Shown here: piece after piece, positions 19,977-31,819 of the stretch
Layout: every line of letters starts with the position of its first letter
Position numbering within the stretch: position 1 is the first letter of the stretch
Assembly (NCBI GenBank): GCA_001999425.1
Contig: MLHP01000016.1
Coordinates: 1 to 64,000, forward strand
Length of the DNA stretch: 64,000 nt
Source: Rodentibacter genomosp. 2
GTDB taxonomy: Bacteria; Pseudomonadota; Gammaproteobacteria; Enterobacterales; Pasteurellaceae
Reading direction: 5' to 3'
Translations under genes and position numbers: made by a program
The notes under the pieces: model-generated
Seen by the model: only the letters and a program-made list of their open reading frames with translations
Database searches by the model: none
Told to the model about the DNA's origin: nothing

Positions 19977-21052
19977 TTTGGCTTGCTGAATTCCTTGTTC
20001 GTTATGAAACCGCATTTAATGCAATTTCATATATTACTGTGCGCGCAATTCTTGCATTATTGACCGCACTTTTTATTTCCCTTTGGATTGGGCCGAAGGT
20101 CATTAAGCGTTTGCAAATATTAAAGTTTGGCCAAGAAGTACGTAATGATGGGCCGGAAAGCCATTTTGCGAAAAAAGGCACGCCAACTATGGGTGGTGTG
20201 ATGATTCTTTTTGCAATTGGCATTAGTACATTGTTATGGGCAAATTTAGCCAATCCTTATATCTGGATTTGTTTATTTGTGCTATTTGGTTACGGTGCAA
20301 TCGGTTTTGTCGATGATTACCGCAAGATCACACGTAAAAACACAGATGGTTTAATTGCACGTTGGAAATATTTCTGGATGTCTGTTGTCGCACTGATTGC
20401 GATTATTTGGTTATATTGGTTAGGGCATGACACGGATGCGACCCGATTAGTTGTGCCGTTTTTCAAAGATATTATGCCGCAGCTAGGTTTATTTTATATT
20501 GTGTTATCTTATTTTGTGATAGTGGGAACGGGTAATGCGGTTAATTTAACCGATGGATTAGACGGACTCGCTATCATGCCTACTGCATTGGTTGCCGGTG
20601 CTTTTGCTTTGATTGCATGGGCCACGGGTAACGTTAATTTTGCTGAATATTTACATATTCCTTATATCAAATACAGTTCTGAAGTTGTCGTATTTTGTAC
20701 AGCGATTGTAGGCGCTGGGTTGGGTTTCTTATGGTTCAATACTTATCCTGCGCAAGTATTTATGGGCGATGTTGGCTCACTTGCATTAGGCGGTGCATTA
20801 GGCGTGGTTGCCATTTTGGTGAGACAGGAATTTCTACTTGTCATTATGGGAGGGGTATTCGTGGTCGAAGCGCTCTCGGTAATTTTACAGGTTGGTTCTT
20901 ACAAATTACGCAAACAACGAATTTTCCGAATGGCACCTATTCATCACCATTTTGAGTTAAAGGGATGGCCGGAGCCGAGAGTGATTATTCGATTTTGGAT
21001 TATTTCTTTAATGTTGGTGCTAATGGGGTTAGTGACACTTAAATTGAGATAG
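19970..21052 (+). CDS. mraY: Phospho-MurNAc-pentapeptide transferase MraY
   Basis: Integral membrane enzyme of 360 residues that transfers phospho-MurNAc-pentapeptide to undecaprenyl phosphate, forming lipid I. Visible family motifs are GTPTMGG near residue 70, FVDDYRK with the catalytic Asp pair near 115, [10 protein letters not shown] near 197, and [12 protein letters not shown] near 324. About ten hydrophobic helices. It overlaps murF and is followed by a hairpin rather than directly by murD. Confidence 0.97.
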   Translation: MLVWLAEFLVRYETAFNAISYITVRAILALLTALFISLWIGPKVIKRLQILKFGQEVRNDGPESHFAKKGTPTMGGVMILFAIGISTLLWANLANPYIWICLFVLFGYGAIGFVDDYRKITRKNTDGLIARWKYFWMSVVALIAIIWLYWLGHDTDATRLVVPFFKDIMPQLGLFYIVLSYFVIVGTGNAVNLTDGLDGLAIMPTALVAGAFALIAWATGNVNFAEYLHIPYIKYSSEVVVFCTAIVGAGLGFLWFNTYPAQVFMGDVGSLALGGALGVVAILVRQEFLLVIMGGVFVVEALSVILQVGSYKLRKQRIFRMAPIHHHFELKGWPEPRVIIRFWIISLMLVLMGLVTLKLR

Positions 21053-21252
21053 TCGGTTTCGCTCTTTCTTTTGAAAGAGCGAGTTCATTTTTTGTACCCA
21101 AATAAAACAATGCCAAAAAAGCGATTTTTAGTTAAATATTATTTAAAAAGTGCGGTCAAATTTGGCAGATTTTTATCTAAGTAAGAAAGTAGATTTTTTG
21201 CTAAACGAAAGCTGATATAGAAAACAGAATTAAACATTAGAAGTAAAACAAA
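21053..21252 (+). terminator. Terminator-like hairpin and spacer between mraY and murD
   Basis: A perfect 10-bp stem TCGCTCTTTC (21059-21068) with GAAAGAGCGA (21073-21082), loop TTTT, begins a few bases after the mraY stop. A T-rich tract (GTTCATTTTTT) ends at 21093. The rest of the 200-base spacer contains an uptake signal (21148-21156) and AT-rich sequence. A separate promoter for murD could lie there, but no convincing one was identified. Confidence 0.65.
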
Positions 21253-22563
21253 ATGAACAGTTATCAAAATAAAACCGTTACTATCATTGGATTGGGCAAA
21301 ACCGGTTTGTCGTGCATTGAGTATCTTAATGCTCAGCAAGCAAATATCCGTGTGATTGATACTCGAGAAAATCCTGTTGGTGTAGATAAACTTCCTAAAA
21401 ATATTCCACTCCATACAGGCAGTTTAAATCAACAATGGTTGAATGAAAGCGATATGATCGTCATCAGTCCTGGGCTTGCGGTAAAAACACCGGAAATTCA
21501 GACCGCACTTTCATTAGGTGTAGAAGCCGTTGGGGATATTGAATTATTTTGTCGTGTAGCCACAAAACCTATTGTGGCGATAACGGGTTCAAATGGAAAA
21601 AGTACCGTGACTACGCTCGTTTACGAGATGGCGAAAGCTGCTGGGCTGAAAGTGGGGATGGGGGGGAATATTGGTATTCCGGCACTCTCTTTACTGAATG
21701 AGGATTATGATCTTTATGTGTTGGAACTATCCAGCTTTCAATTGGAAACAACATACAGTTTAAAAGCGATGGCGGCAACCGTTTTGAATGTGACGGAAGA
21801 TCATATGGATCGTTATGTGGATTTAGAGGATTATCGTCAGGCTAAATTGCGTATTTATCATCAGGCTGAAACCGCAGTGGTGAATAACGAAGACAAATTG
21901 ACTTTAGGTGAGGGTAAAAATCAAGGGAAAAAGGTTGTTTCTTTTGCTGAACATAATGCGGATTATTTTATTAAAACCGAAAATGATAAATCGTATTTAA
22001 TGGCAAAAAATGAGGTGATTTTACCTTGTGATGAAATGATGCTTGTTGGTCGTCATAATTATATGAATGCCCTTGCAGCATCAGCATTAGCACAGGCCGT
22101 TGGGGTAAATTTAGCGGCAATTCGTACCGCACTTCGACAATTTAGAGGACTAGATCACCGTTTTCAATTAGCCTATCAGGCAAATGGTGTACGTTGGATT
22201 AATGATTCTAAGGCAACCAATGTGGGAAGTACCGTTGCCGCACTGACAGGTTTATTGGTCGAAGGTAAATTACATTTGTTATTAGGTGGTGATGGAAAAG
22301 GCGCTGATTTTTCCGAATTAGCCGATCTGATTAATCAACCTCATATTATTTGCTATTGTTTTGGTCGTGATGGTGCGAAACTTGCAAAGCTTTCTCCGCA
22401 AAGCTATTTATTTGAAACTATGGTACAAGCGATTGACTTTTTACGACCAACATTACAAGTAGGCGATATGGTACTATTATCACCGGCTTGTGCTAGTCTT
22501 GATCAATTCGCTTCTTTTGAAAAGCGCGGTGAAGAATTTACGCGTTTAGCACAATTAAATTAA
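21253..22563 (+). CDS. murD: UDP-MurNAc-L-Ala:D-Glu ligase MurD
   Basis: MurD adds D-glutamate to UDP-MurNAc-L-alanine. The 436-residue protein has an N-terminal Rossmann-like domain ([10 protein letters not shown]), the ATP loop [12 protein letters not shown] near residue 113, HMDRY, RGLDHRF, and the C-terminal [10 protein letters not shown] motif. It follows a 200-base gap unlike the tight spacing elsewhere in the cluster. Two reverse uptake signals (21502, 22126). Confidence 0.97.
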   Translation: MNSYQNKTVTIIGLGKTGLSCIEYLNAQQANIRVIDTRENPVGVDKLPKNIPLHTGSLNQQWLNESDMIVISPGLAVKTPEIQTALSLGVEAVGDIELFCRVATKPIVAITGSNGKSTVTTLVYEMAKAAGLKVGMGGNIGIPALSLLNEDYDLYVLELSSFQLETTYSLKAMAATVLNVTEDHMDRYVDLEDYRQAKLRIYHQAETAVVNNEDKLTLGEGKNQGKKVVSFAEHNADYFIKTENDKSYLMAKNEVILPCDEMMLVGRHNYMNALAASALAQAVGVNLAAIRTALRQFRGLDHRFQLAYQANGVRWINDSKATNVGSTVAALTGLLVEGKLHLLLGGDGKGADFSELADLINQPHIICYCFGRDGAKLAKLSPQSYLFETMVQAIDFLRPTLQVGDMVLLSPACASLDQFASFEKRGEEFTRLAQLN

Positions 22564-22574
22564 TTAATAGCGCA

Positions 22575-23759
22575 ATGGAATTTATTCAAAAAATTAAACA
22601 GAACCTTGATAGTTGGACTAGAATTACGCCACAGGGATTATTATATGATCGGGCGTTGTTTTGGCTTTTTGTAATTTTATTGCTCATTGGTTTGATTGCG
22701 GTAACTTCAGCCTCTATTCCGTATAGCTCAAGATTATTTAATGATGCCTTTTATTTTGCCAAACGTGATGCATTTTATGTGTTTCTCTCGCTTTTAACCT
22801 GTTATTTCAGTATGCAAATTTCGACCCAACAATGGGAAAAATGGCATGTCAAAATTTTTTTCTTAGCCATTGCATTGCTATTTGCTGTACTCGTTATCGG
22901 TTCTTCCGTCAATGGTGCAAAACGTTGGATTTCTCTTGGCGTACTTAATTTTCAGCCGGCAGAATTTGCTAAATTGGCCCTTGCTTGTTTCTTAGCCAGT
23001 TATTTTACTCGCCGTTATGATGAAGTGCGATCAAATAAATTGAGTGCTTTTAAACCCTTCATTGTTATGGGAATAATGGGCGGATTTTTATTGGCTCAGC
23101 CGGATTTGGGGAGTACGGTCGTATTATTCGTTATTACCTTTGGTATGCTTTTTATTGTTGGAGCAAACTTCTGGCAATTTGTCGGTTTAGTCGTAACCGG
23201 CATATTATTGTTTGTCTGGCTAGTGCTTTCCGCCTCTTATCGTTTAAAACGTTTTACCGGTTTCCTAGAACCGTTTAAAGATCCTTATGGTACGGGATTT
23301 CAGCTGACTAACTCACTGATGGCATTCGGACGAGGTGAAATAACAGGGGAAGGCTTAGGTAATTCTATTCAAAAATTAGATTATTTACCGGAAGCGCATA
23401 CCGACTTCATCATGGCGATTATTGGTGAAGAATTCGGATTTATCGGTATTTTTGTGGTCGTTATTTTGTTAGGATTGTTGGTTTTCCGAGCACTAAAAAT
23501 TGGGCGTGAATCACTACAATTAGAACAACGTTTCCGTGGCTTCTTTGCTTTCGGTATCAGCTTTTGGATTTTCTTTCAAGGCTTTGTGAATTTAGGGATG
23601 GCGCTGGGTATGCTACCAACAAAAGGTTTAACTTTCCCGTTAGTGAGCTACGGCGGTTCAAGTATTATTATTATGTCGGCAACGATTGGTATTTTATTGC
23701 GTATTGACCATGAAAACCGTTTACAGCGGGGCGGGCAAGCGCGTTTGCGTGATGATTAG
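22575..23759 (+). CDS. ftsW: Septal peptidoglycan glycosyltransferase FtsW
   Basis: SEDS-family membrane protein of 394 residues, with about ten membrane helices. FtsW polymerises septal glycan strands from lipid II together with FtsI. Recognisable stretches are [38 protein letters not shown], the large periplasmic loop with PEAHTDFI and GEEFGFIG, and the final LVSYGGSS segment. It starts 11 bases after murD and ends 8 bases before murG. Confidence 0.97.
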   Translation: MEFIQKIKQNLDSWTRITPQGLLYDRALFWLFVILLLIGLIAVTSASIPYSSRLFNDAFYFAKRDAFYVFLSLLTCYFSMQISTQQWEKWHVKIFFLAIALLFAVLVIGSSVNGAKRWISLGVLNFQPAEFAKLALACFLASYFTRRYDEVRSNKLSAFKPFIVMGIMGGFLLAQPDLGSTVVLFVITFGMLFIVGANFWQFVGLVVTGILLFVWLVLSASYRLKRFTGFLEPFKDPYGTGFQLTNSLMAFGRGEITGEGLGNSIQKLDYLPEAHTDFIMAIIGEEFGFIGIFVVVILLGLLVFRALKIGRESLQLEQRFRGFFAFGISFWIFFQGFVNLGMALGMLPTKGLTFPLVSYGGSSIIIMSATIGILLRIDHENRLQRGGQARLRDD

Positions 23760-23767
23760 GAATAAAA

Positions 23768-24826
23768 ATGAATAAGTCTAAAAAACTATTGGTGATGGCG
23801 GGAGGCACAGGTGGACATGTTTTCCCGGCTATCGCAGTCGCTCAAACTTTACAGCAACAAGGATGGGAAATCTGCTGGCTCGGTACAAAAGATCGTATGG
23901 AAGCCAAACTTGTGCCGGAATACGGTATTCCGATTCGTTTTATTCAAATTTCCGGTTTGCGGGGGAAAGGTATTAAAACCTTATTAAATGCACCTTTTGC
24001 TATTTTACGTGCCATATTTCAAGCAAAAAAAATTATCCAAGAGGAAAAGCCAAATGCTGTGTTAGGTATGGGAGGTTATGTTTCCGGACCGGGCGGAGTG
24101 GCTGCAAAACTCTGTGGGGTGCCGATAATTTTACACGAGCAAAATGCCGTTGCTGGATTAACCAATAAATGGCTGGCAAAAATCGCTACCCGTGTATTGC
24201 AAGCTTTTCCTAATGCGTTTCCGAATGCGGAAGTTGTTGGTAATCCCGTTCGTCAAGCACTATTTCAAATGCCATCGCCGGAGGAGCGTTTTTCTCATCA
24301 TGGCGAAAAATTGCGTGTACTGGTAGTAGGTGGAAGTCAAGGGGCTCGAGTATTGAATCAAACGCTGCCAAAAGTTGTCTCACAACTAGCAGATAAACTG
24401 GAGGTTCGCCATCAAGTAGGGAAGGGCGCAGTAGAAAATGTGACCGCTCTTTATGGTGAGAATGCCTCAAAAGTAAAAATCACCGAGTTTATTGATGATA
24501 TGGCAGAAGCCTATGCATGGGCGGATGTCGTGATTTGTCGTTCCGGTGCGTTAACGGTATGCGAACTCGCTGCTGTCGGTACGCCGGCAATTTTTATCCC
24601 CTTCCAACATAAAGATCGGCAACAGTATCTTAATGCAAAATATTTGGCCGATGTTGGGGCGGCTAAAATTGTAGAACAAATAGATTTAACGCCGGATATT
24701 TTAATTACTTATTTACAGAGTTTTACACGTGATGAACTTTTAAAAATGGCGGTCAAGGCAAAATCGATGTCTGCCCCATTAGCTGCGAAACGTGTCGCAG
24801 ATGTGATTATTGAAAATGCAAAATAA
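23768..24826 (+). CDS. murG: N-acetylglucosaminyl transferase MurG
   Basis: MurG converts lipid I to lipid II by adding GlcNAc at the inner face of the membrane. The 352-residue GT28 enzyme has the two glycine-rich loops [10 protein letters not shown] (near residue 12) and [11 protein letters not shown] (near 100). [19 protein letters not shown], and the UDP-GlcNAc site [15 protein letters not shown] with [13 protein letters not shown] also match. Standard dcw position. Confidence 0.97.
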   Translation: MNKSKKLLVMAGGTGGHVFPAIAVAQTLQQQGWEICWLGTKDRMEAKLVPEYGIPIRFIQISGLRGKGIKTLLNAPFAILRAIFQAKKIIQEEKPNAVLGMGGYVSGPGGVAAKLCGVPIILHEQNAVAGLTNKWLAKIATRVLQAFPNAFPNAEVVGNPVRQALFQMPSPEERFSHHGEKLRVLVVGGSQGARVLNQTLPKVVSQLADKLEVRHQVGKGAVENVTALYGENASKVKITEFIDDMAEAYAWADVVICRSGALTVCELAAVGTPAIFIPFQHKDRQQYLNAKYLADVGAAKIVEQIDLTPDILITYLQSFTRDELLKMAVKAKSMSAPLAAKRVADVIIENAK

Positions 24827-24911
24827 TAAAATAATGATGTAAAAAATCCTTTGGAATTTGACCGCACTTTTTAAATGCTCAGATATTTTCCAAAAGAGAG
24901 AAGGAAATAAG

Positions 24912-26339
24912 ATGAAACATTCTCACGAAGAAATTAGAAAAATTATTCCTGAAATGCGCCGGGTTCAGCAAATTCATTTTATTGGTATCGGTGGTGCCGG
25001 TATGAGTGGGATTGCTGAAATTCTTTTGAATGAAGGTTATCGAATTTCAGGTTCGGATATCGCAGACGGTGCGGTTACCCAACGTCTTGCACAGGCTGGG
25101 GCAAGCGTTTTTATTGGTCATAAAGCTGAAAATATTGATGGCGCGAGTGTTGTTGTTGTATCCAGTGCGATTCACGAAGATAATCCGGAGTTGGTTGCCT
25201 CAAAAAAAAATCGTATTCCGGTGATCCAACGTGCGCAAATGTTGGCGGAAATTATGCGTTTTCGTCACGGTATTGCTGTGGCGGGAACGCACGGTAAAAC
25301 CACTACAACAGCAATGCTGTCGATGATTTATACGCAAGCAAAATTAGATCCTACCTTTGTGAATGGCGGATTAGTAAAATCTGCCGGAAAAAATGCCCAT
25401 CTTGGTGTGAGCCGTTATTTAATTGCGGAAGCGGATGAAAGCGATGCGTCTTTCTTACACTTACAACCTATGGTTTCTGTGGTAACAAATATTGAGCCGG
25501 ATCATATGGATACTTATGAAGGCGATTTTGAGAAAATGAAAGCCACTTATGTGAAATTCCTTCACAATCTTCCTTTTTACGGTTTAGCGATGATGTGCGC
25601 GGATGACCCTGTTTTAATGGAGCTGGTTCCGGGAGTGGGGCGTCAGGTTATTACTTACGGTTTCAGTGAACAGGCGGATTATCGTATTGAAGACTACGAG
25701 CAAATCGGTTTTCAGGGGCATTATAGAGTGATTTGCCCGAATGGGGAATGTCTTAATGTACTGCTAAATGTGCCGGGCAAACATAATGCATTAAATGCTA
25801 CTGCGGCATTGGCAGTTGCTAAAGAAGAAGGGATTAATAATGAAGCGATCTTAGAAGCACTTGCAGATTTCCAAGGTGCTGGACGTCGTTTCGATCAACT
25901 TGGTGAGTTTATTCGCCCAAATGGAAAAGTACGTTTAGTGGATGATTATGGGCATCACCCTACCGAAGTAGATGTGACGATTAAAGCCGCACGTGAGGGC
26001 TGGCGAGATAAGCGTATTGTGATGATTTTCCAACCGCATCGTTATTCACGTACCCGTGATTTATTTGATGATTTTGTTCAAGTGCTTTCACAAGTGGATG
26101 CACTTATTATGCTGGATGTTTATGCTGCCGGTGAAACGCCAATTGTAGGCGCTGACAGTAAAGCACTTTGTCGTTCAATCCGTAATTTGGGTAAGGTAGA
26201 TCCTATTTGGGTATCGGATACGGTGCAATTAGGCGACGTGCTTGATCAAATTATTCAAGACGGTGATTTAATTTTAGCGCAAGGGGCCGGTAGCGTGAGT
26301 AAAATTTCTCGTAGTTTGGCAGATGCTTGGAAAAATTAG
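24912..26339 (+). CDS. murC: UDP-MurNAc:L-alanine ligase MurC
   Basis: MurC adds the first L-alanine to UDP-MurNAc. The 475-residue protein has [15 protein letters not shown] near residue 25, the ATP loop [11 protein letters not shown] near 125, and [10 protein letters not shown] near 345. The frame is open to 24858, but the AGAAGGAA ribosome site before ATG 24912 and the start [18 protein letters not shown] fit the family. The 85-base spacer after murG carries a reverse uptake signal at 24861. Confidence 0.97.
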   Translation: MKHSHEEIRKIIPEMRRVQQIHFIGIGGAGMSGIAEILLNEGYRISGSDIADGAVTQRLAQAGASVFIGHKAENIDGASVVVVSSAIHEDNPELVASKKNRIPVIQRAQMLAEIMRFRHGIAVAGTHGKTTTTAMLSMIYTQAKLDPTFVNGGLVKSAGKNAHLGVSRYLIAEADESDASFLHLQPMVSVVTNIEPDHMDTYEGDFEKMKATYVKFLHNLPFYGLAMMCADDPVLMELVPGVGRQVITYGFSEQADYRIEDYEQIGFQGHYRVICPNGECLNVLLNVPGKHNALNATAALAVAKEEGINNEAILEALADFQGAGRRFDQLGEFIRPNGKVRLVDDYGHHPTEVDVTIKAAREGWRDKRIVMIFQPHRYSRTRDLFDDFVQVLSQVDALIMLDVYAAGETPIVGADSKALCRSIRNLGKVDPIWVSDTVQLGDVLDQIIQDGDLILAQGAGSVSKISRSLADAWKN

Positions 26340-26401
26340 TGCAGAGTACGATAGTGTAATCTAACAAATATTAAAGTTAATCGTGATGAATAGGATATAA
26401 G

Positions 26402-27325
26402 ATGAATTTAAAACAAGAAAAAATTGCCGTGTTATTAGGCGGTACATCAGCTGAACGTGAAGTTTCTTTAAATTCCGGTAAAGCGGTTTTAGAAGCCCTT
26501 GTCAGTCAAGGTTATAGCGCCCATCCCATAGATCCGAAAGAATATGATGTTGTAAATCTTAAAAAAGACGGTTTTGATCGGGTATTTAATATTTTACATG
26601 GTCGTGGTGGTGAAGACGGCACTATGCAAGGCTTATTAGAACAAATCGGTTTACCCTATACCGGCTGTGGTGTAATGGCCTCCGCTTTGACGATGGATAA
26701 GATGCGCACCAAAATGTTGTGGAAAGCGTTTGGTTTACCTGTTGCCGAGATGGAAGTGGTGACACGTGATAATTTAGCTCAATTAGATCCGCAAGCTGTT
26801 GTGGAAAGATTAGGGCTACCATTAATGGTTAAACCTTCTTTAGAAGGTTCTAGCGTAGGTTTAACAAAGGTTAAAAGCGTAGAAAACTTAAAAAGTGCGG
26901 TTGAATTTGCGCTTAAATTTGATAACACAATTTTGATTGAAGAATGGCTTGCCGGTGATGAATTAACTGTGCCAGTGTTAGACGGTCGGGTATTGCCCGC
27001 AGTTCGCATCGTACCGGAGGGTGAATTTTATGATTATGAGGCAAAATATATTTCCGATAATACGAAATATTTTTGTCCGGCAGGATTAACCACAGAACGT
27101 GAACAAGCATTGGCAATACTGGTCAAGCAGGCTTATGATGCTGTAGGCTGCCGCGGTTGGAGCCGTATTGATGTGATGTGTGATGCGAAGGGAGATTTCC
27201 GTTTGGTGGAAGTGAATACCAATCCGGGAATGACCAGTCATAGTTTATTTCCAAAATCGGCTGCAACAGCGGGCATTTCTTTTGAGCAACTTGTCGTGAA
27301 TATTCTGGAGTTGAGCGCGCAATGA
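26402..27325 (+). CDS. ddlB: D-alanine:D-alanine ligase DdlB
   Basis: ATP-grasp enzyme of 307 residues that makes the D-Ala-D-Ala dipeptide used by MurF. It has [17 protein letters not shown] at the N-terminus, [15 protein letters not shown], the [16 protein letters not shown]-binding segment and [12 protein letters not shown] near the C-terminus with Mg ligands. Tyr in the omega-loop region (YDYEAKY) indicates a true D-Ala:D-Ala rather than D-Ala:D-Lac ligase. The stop overlaps the ftsQ start in ATGA. Confidence 0.97.
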   Translation: MNLKQEKIAVLLGGTSAEREVSLNSGKAVLEALVSQGYSAHPIDPKEYDVVNLKKDGFDRVFNILHGRGGEDGTMQGLLEQIGLPYTGCGVMASALTMDKMRTKMLWKAFGLPVAEMEVVTRDNLAQLDPQAVVERLGLPLMVKPSLEGSSVGLTKVKSVENLKSAVEFALKFDNTILIEEWLAGDELTVPVLDGRVLPAVRIVPEGEFYDYEAKYISDNTKYFCPAGLTTEREQALAILVKQAYDAVGCRGWSRIDVMCDAKGDFRLVEVNTNPGMTSHSLFPKSAATAGISFEQLVVNILELSAQ

Positions 27326-28086
27326 ATGTGCTGAAACGTAAAAGCACACCTAATACCCGATATGGTGAACCAAGATTCAAATATTTTTTACAACTTCGTC
27401 TCTTGATCGTCATATTATGTATCGGATTTGGGTATTTTGTTTATCCAAATTGGCAAAATTGGTTGGAGAGTCTTGATTCTAAACCAATTAGTGCTTATGC
27501 GATCGTCGGTAAAACAGAATTTACCGATTATGCAGATGTTCAGGATGTTTTGCTTAAAATGGGTACATTAAAAGGTTTTTGGGGACAAGATGTTAAAGTT
27601 ATTCAAGAACAAATTGAAACCTTACCTTGGATAAAAGGTGCAGTTGTTCGTAAAATTTGGCCAAATCGCCTAAGTATTTGGTTGACAGAATATATTCCTG
27701 TTGCGATTTGGAATAAGACGGAGTTTGTCACAAAGGACGGAACCGTTTTTCAATTGCCGATGGAGCGTTTAAAAAATAAAGTGTTGCCTTATTTAGGCGG
27801 CCCAGATTACCAGAGCCCAAAAGTGCTTGAGGTATGGAATCAGATTTATGCCGATTTCAAGGCGAAAAATTTAAATGTAAAAGGTGTCACTATTGATGCG
27901 CGTGGTGCATGGCAAGTTACACTTGATAATGATATAGTACTGAAATTAGGGCGTGGAGAATGGAAATCAAAACTCGAACGTTTTGTGACAATTTATCCAC
28001 AAATTGAAGTTGAAGAAGGCAAACGAATTGATTATGTCGATTTACGATATACATCAGGTGCAGCAGTCGGAATGACGGATAAATAA
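27322..28086 (+). CDS. ftsQ: Cell division protein FtsQ
   Basis: Bitopic division protein of 254 residues: cytoplasmic tail, one membrane helix (about residues 27-46), a periplasmic POTRA domain ([18 protein letters not shown] onwards), and a beta domain ([20 protein letters not shown], then [10 protein letters not shown]). It recruits FtsB and FtsL to the septum. It overlaps ddlB by four bases. Confidence 0.96.
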   Translation: MNVLKRKSTPNTRYGEPRFKYFLQLRLLIVILCIGFGYFVYPNWQNWLESLDSKPISAYAIVGKTEFTDYADVQDVLLKMGTLKGFWGQDVKVIQEQIETLPWIKGAVVRKIWPNRLSIWLTEYIPVAIWNKTEFVTKDGTVFQLPMERLKNKVLPYLGGPDYQSPKVLEVWNQIYADFKAKNLNVKGVTIDARGAWQVTLDNDIVLKLGRGEWKSKLERFVTIYPQIEVEEGKRIDYVDLRYTSGAAVGMTDK

Positions 28087-28108
28087 GATTTAGTGGGTGT
28101 AATAAAAT

Positions 28109-29383
28109 ATGGCAAAAGTGGTTGAAACAAAGGCAATTGTTGGACTTGAAGTCGGTACATCAAAAGTCGTTGCTGTCGTTGGTGAAGTATTACCTGATGG
28201 CGTAGTAAACGTATTGGGCGTTGGTAGCTGTCCTTCAAAGGGAATTGATAGTGGAAGTATTACGGATTTAGATGCGGTAGTGAGTTCTATTCAACGTGCT
28301 ATTGAATCTGCCGAGTCAATGGCGGATTGTCAGATTATGAGTGTAACTTTGGCAATTACCGGAGAACATATTCAAAGTTTAAATGAAAATGGATTTGTTC
28401 CAATCGGTGAGAGTGAAGTTACGCAAGATGAAATTGATTCTGCCCTGCATAATGCAAGCACAATTAAATTGCCGGAAGGTGTCTCTTTATTACACGTTAT
28501 CCCACAAGAATATGCGGTGGATCGTCAGTTAAATATTAAAAACCCCCTTGGTTTACAAGGCGTTCGTTTGAATGCTCATGTGCATTTGATTGCTTGTCAT
28601 CAAGATTGGCAAAATAATTTAAAAAAAGCGGTGGAACGCTGTGGCTTACAAGTAGATAAGGTTGTGTTCTCAGGCTTTGCTGCAACTCACTCGGTTTTAA
28701 CCGAAGATGAAAAAGATCTTGGTGTTTGTTTGATTGATTTCGGTGCGGGTACAATGAATGTGATGGTTTTCACGAATGGCGCTTTACGTTTTAGTAAGGT
28801 GATCCCCTACGCCGGTAATATTGTGACTAATGATATTGCCCATGCCTGTACTATTTCGCGTGCAGAAGCAGAGCGGGTTAAAGTGAACTATGCAAGTGCG
28901 GTATATCCGGCACGTTTGCACGGTGATAAAAAGATTGAGGTTGCCAGTATCGGCGGTCGAGCTCCCCGTTCTTTAACAACAAGTGATTTATCTTTAATCA
29001 CTTCAGCACGTTATACGGAACTTCTTGGCGTTGTGAAGGACGAATTAGACAAGCTAAAAGCGAATTTAGAAAGCAACCACATTAAATTTGAATTGATTGC
29101 TGGAGTTGTCATTACTGGTGGTGGTGCCCAAATTAAAGATTTAAAAGAGTGTGCGATGGATGTATTTGGTTGCCAAGTTCGAATCGGTAGTCCGTTAAAT
29201 ATTACCGGCTTAACTGATTATGTAAACCGTCCGCAATATTCAACAGTAATAGGGTTGTTACAGTATAGTCACAGTAATAGTGATGATCTTATCGGTGGCG
29301 ATGACGATTCTGAAGGGAATATTTTCGGCACAATTTGGTCAGGAATTAAAAAAATCGCAAATAAAGTGCGGTCAGAATTTTGA
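28109..29383 (+). CDS. ftsA: Cell division protein FtsA
   Basis: Actin-like protein of 424 residues that tethers FtsZ to the membrane. It has the phosphate 1 loop [16 protein letters not shown] at the N-terminus, phosphate 2 [13 protein letters not shown], the adenosine motif [12 protein letters not shown], and a C-terminal amphipathic helix ([16 protein letters not shown]) that should bind the membrane. The phosphate 2 loop reads FGAGTMN where E. coli has IGGGTMD. Two uptake signals, one overlapping the C-terminal codons at 29364. Confidence 0.97.
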   Translation: MAKVVETKAIVGLEVGTSKVVAVVGEVLPDGVVNVLGVGSCPSKGIDSGSITDLDAVVSSIQRAIESAESMADCQIMSVTLAITGEHIQSLNENGFVPIGESEVTQDEIDSALHNASTIKLPEGVSLLHVIPQEYAVDRQLNIKNPLGLQGVRLNAHVHLIACHQDWQNNLKKAVERCGLQVDKVVFSGFAATHSVLTEDEKDLGVCLIDFGAGTMNVMVFTNGALRFSKVIPYAGNIVTNDIAHACTISRAEAERVKVNYASAVYPARLHGDKKIEVASIGGRAPRSLTTSDLSLITSARYTELLGVVKDELDKLKANLESNHIKFELIAGVVITGGGAQIKDLKECAMDVFGCQVRIGSPLNITGLTDYVNRPQYSTVIGLLQYSHSNSDDLIGGDDDSEGNIFGTIWSGIKKIANKVRSEF

Positions 29384-29466
29384 TTATTTTGAATTTTCAT
29401 CTACAATACCAAACAGTTTAACTTTATTAAAATGCTAGCAGAGTATTAGCAGAACGGAGAACGCAA

Positions 29467-30765
29467 ATGTTATACCCAGATTATGGTGATTTTGAAGAGC
29501 AGTCAGGTGCACTGATTAAGGTAGTCGGTGTTGGCGGCGGTGGCGGTAATGCTGTAAACCATATGGTTGCCAATATGATTAAACAAGACATTGGCGGTAC
29601 TTTTCTTGGTGAGAATACTCTTGATAGCGAAGAACATGGAAAAATTATTTTTTATGCGGTGAATACCGATGCACAAGCGTTACGGAAAAGCCAAGTTCAG
29701 CAAACCGTACAAATTGGTGGTGCGACAACAAAAGGTCTCGGAGCCGGGGCGAATCCTAATGTAGGTCGTAAAGCGGCGGAAGATGATCAGGAAGAAATCC
29801 GTAAAATGCTTGAAGGTGCCGATATGGTCTTTATTGCCGCCGGTATGGGGGGCGGTACCGGTACAGGTGCGGCACCTATTGTAGCTAAAGTAGCAAAAGA
29901 ATTGGGTATTTTAACTGTTGCGGTTGTTACAAAGCCATTTGCTTTTGAAGGCAAAAAACGTATGCAGTTTGCAGAGCTGGGTATTAAGGATCTTGCTCAA
30001 TATGTTGATTCAATGATCATTATTCCTAATCAGCAAATTCAAAAAGTTCTCCCTAAAAATGCAACATTAATTGATGCATTTGCTGCTGCGAATGATGTGT
30101 TACGTAACTCAGTGATGGGTATTTCAGATATGATTACCTCGCCTGGCATGATTAACGTTGATTTTGCGGACGTGAGAACTGTTATGTCAGAGATGGGACA
30201 AGCAATGATTGGTTTTGGTTCTGCACATGGTGCGCCGGGTGAAGGTCGTGCAGAGGAAGCGGCAAGAATTGCTGTACGCAATGATTTATTGGAAAAAGTT
30301 GATTTAACCAATGCTAAGGGTATTTTGATTAATATTACGGGCGGTTTTGATATTGCATTTGATGAGTTTAATGTAGTAGGTGATACTATTCACAGTTTTG
30401 CTTCGGAAGATGCAACGATTGTTGTAGGGACAACATTAATACCGGAAATGAGTGATGAAATCCGCGTAACTATTGTTGCAACAGGTTTAGGTGAAATTAC
30501 GCCAAATGAGACCATTCAGGTACAAAAAACGACTCAACCGTTATCACCACTTCACCAACCGGTAGATGGGAATTCACACTCAATTTCGTTGAGAACGCAA
30601 GAGCAACAACCTATTACAACGTTTAGACAGCCGGAGCCGATACGTTCTCCAGAGAGAAACCAGCAGCCGACAGATTATCGTGGTGGCTTAGAAAGACCAA
30701 TCACTGAACGTTTGTCTTCTTTTAAAAAATTTGATCCAAACGCAATAGATCAAAGCGATAAGTAA
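29467..30765 (+). CDS. ftsZ: Tubulin-like division GTPase FtsZ
   Basis: FtsZ polymerises into the division ring. The 432-residue protein has [14 protein letters not shown] (residues 21-34), the tubulin signature GGGTGTG, the T7 loop with NVDFADVRT, and a flexible tail. Relative to E. coli there are about 19 extra residues (near 38-57, rich in Gly, Glu and Thr) between the first helix and FYAVNTDAQ, as in Haemophilus. The tail ends in [17 protein letters not shown] and lacks an obvious D-I-P-x-F-L peptide, the usual contact for FtsA and ZipA. A GGAG ribosome site precedes ATG 29467; 83 bases separate it from ftsA. Confidence 0.97.
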   Translation: MLYPDYGDFEEQSGALIKVVGVGGGGGNAVNHMVANMIKQDIGGTFLGENTLDSEEHGKIIFYAVNTDAQALRKSQVQQTVQIGGATTKGLGAGANPNVGRKAAEDDQEEIRKMLEGADMVFIAAGMGGGTGTGAAPIVAKVAKELGILTVAVVTKPFAFEGKKRMQFAELGIKDLAQYVDSMIIIPNQQIQKVLPKNATLIDAFAAANDVLRNSVMGISDMITSPGMINVDFADVRTVMSEMGQAMIGFGSAHGAPGEGRAEEAARIAVRNDLLEKVDLTNAKGILINITGGFDIAFDEFNVVGDTIHSFASEDATIVVGTTLIPEMSDEIRVTIVATGLGEITPNETIQVQKTTQPLSPLHQPVDGNSHSISLRTQEQQPITTFRQPEPIRSPERNQQPTDYRGGLERPITERLSSFKKFDPNAIDQSDK

Positions 30766-30806
30766 TAAATAAAATCTTGTTGTGAAACAATAAGGTAAAG
30801 AGAATG

Positions 30807-31724
30807 ATGATTAAACAAAGAACATTAAAACAAAGTATTAAAGTAACCGGTATCGGTTTGCATAGCGGCAAAAAGGTGACTTTAACACTACGTCCGGCAA
30901 TGCCAAATACCGGTGTGATTTACTGTCGTACCGATTTAAATCCGCCAGTAACATTCCCAGCGAATGCGGATTCTGTGCGAGATACGATGCTTTGTACCGC
31001 ACTTGTCAATGAGCAAGGCGTTCGTGTTTCAACCGTTGAACATTTAAATGCGGCATTAGCGGGTCTCGGTATTGATAATATTATTATCGAAGTAGATGCA
31101 CCTGAAATTCCAATTATGGATGGTAGTTCAAGTCCGTTTATTTACTTGTTATTAGATGCCGGTATTGAAGAGCAAAACGCAGCGAAGAAATTTATTCGTA
31201 TCAAACAAAAAGTACGGGTGGAAGATGGAGATAAATGGGCAGAGTTTACTCCTTACAATGGTTTCCGTTTAGATTTTACTATTGATTTTGAACATCCTGC
31301 CATTGGTAAAAATGTGCGTAACTATGTGATGGATTTTTCAGCCCAGGCATTTGTTCATCAAATCAGTCGTGCAAGAACCTTTGGTTTTATGAAAGACATA
31401 GAATATCTTCAATCCCAAGGTCTAGCGCTTGGCGGTAGTTTAGACAATGCGATTGTATTGGATGATTACCGTATTTTGAATGAAGAAGGATTGCGTTTTA
31501 AAGATGAGTTAGTTCGTCATAAAATGTTGGATGCCATTGGAGATCTTTATATGGCGGGTTACAACATTATCGGTGATTTCAAAGCTTATAAATCGGGGCA
31601 TGGTCTAAATAACAAATTGCTTCGTGCGGTTATTGCAAATCAGGAAGCGTGGGAATTTGTTACCTTTGAAGATAAGGGACAAGCACCACTCGGGTATGTT
31701 ACACCAGCCCAAGTACTGATTTAG
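30807..31724 (+). CDS. lpxC: UDP-3-O-acyl-N-acetylglucosamine deacetylase LpxC
   Basis: LpxC carries out the committed step of lipid A synthesis and needs zinc. Starting at the second of two adjacent ATGs (30804 and 30807) gives [21 protein letters not shown] and 305 residues, the same length as E. coli. Zinc ligands fall at His79 (STVEH) and in the [10 protein letters not shown] motif (His and Asp). It is the last gene of the dcw cluster; a terminator follows and, unlike E. coli, ushA rather than secM-secA comes next. Confidence 0.96.
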   Translation: MIKQRTLKQSIKVTGIGLHSGKKVTLTLRPAMPNTGVIYCRTDLNPPVTFPANADSVRDTMLCTALVNEQGVRVSTVEHLNAALAGLGIDNIIIEVDAPEIPIMDGSSSPFIYLLLDAGIEEQNAAKKFIRIKQKVRVEDGDKWAEFTPYNGFRLDFTIDFEHPAIGKNVRNYVMDFSAQAFVHQISRARTFGFMKDIEYLQSQGLALGGSLDNAIVLDDYRILNEEGLRFKDELVRHKMLDAIGDLYMAGYNIIGDFKAYKSGHGLNNKLLRAVIANQEAWEFVTFEDKGQAPLGYVTPAQVLI

Positions 31725-31737
31725 TTATTTTCGGTTA

Positions 31738-31776
31738 AAAAGCTATATTTCCCTAAAAGAAGTATAGCTTTTTTAT
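31738..31776 (+). terminator. Terminator after lpxC
   Basis: AAAAGCTATA (31738-31747) pairs with TATAGCTTTT (31763-31772) around a 15-base loop, followed by further T residues. Ends the dcw transcript. Confidence 0.8.
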
Positions 31777-31819
31777 TTTACTCGCTCTAGAAAGAGCGGT
31801 TAATTTAGGATGAGTTTTC

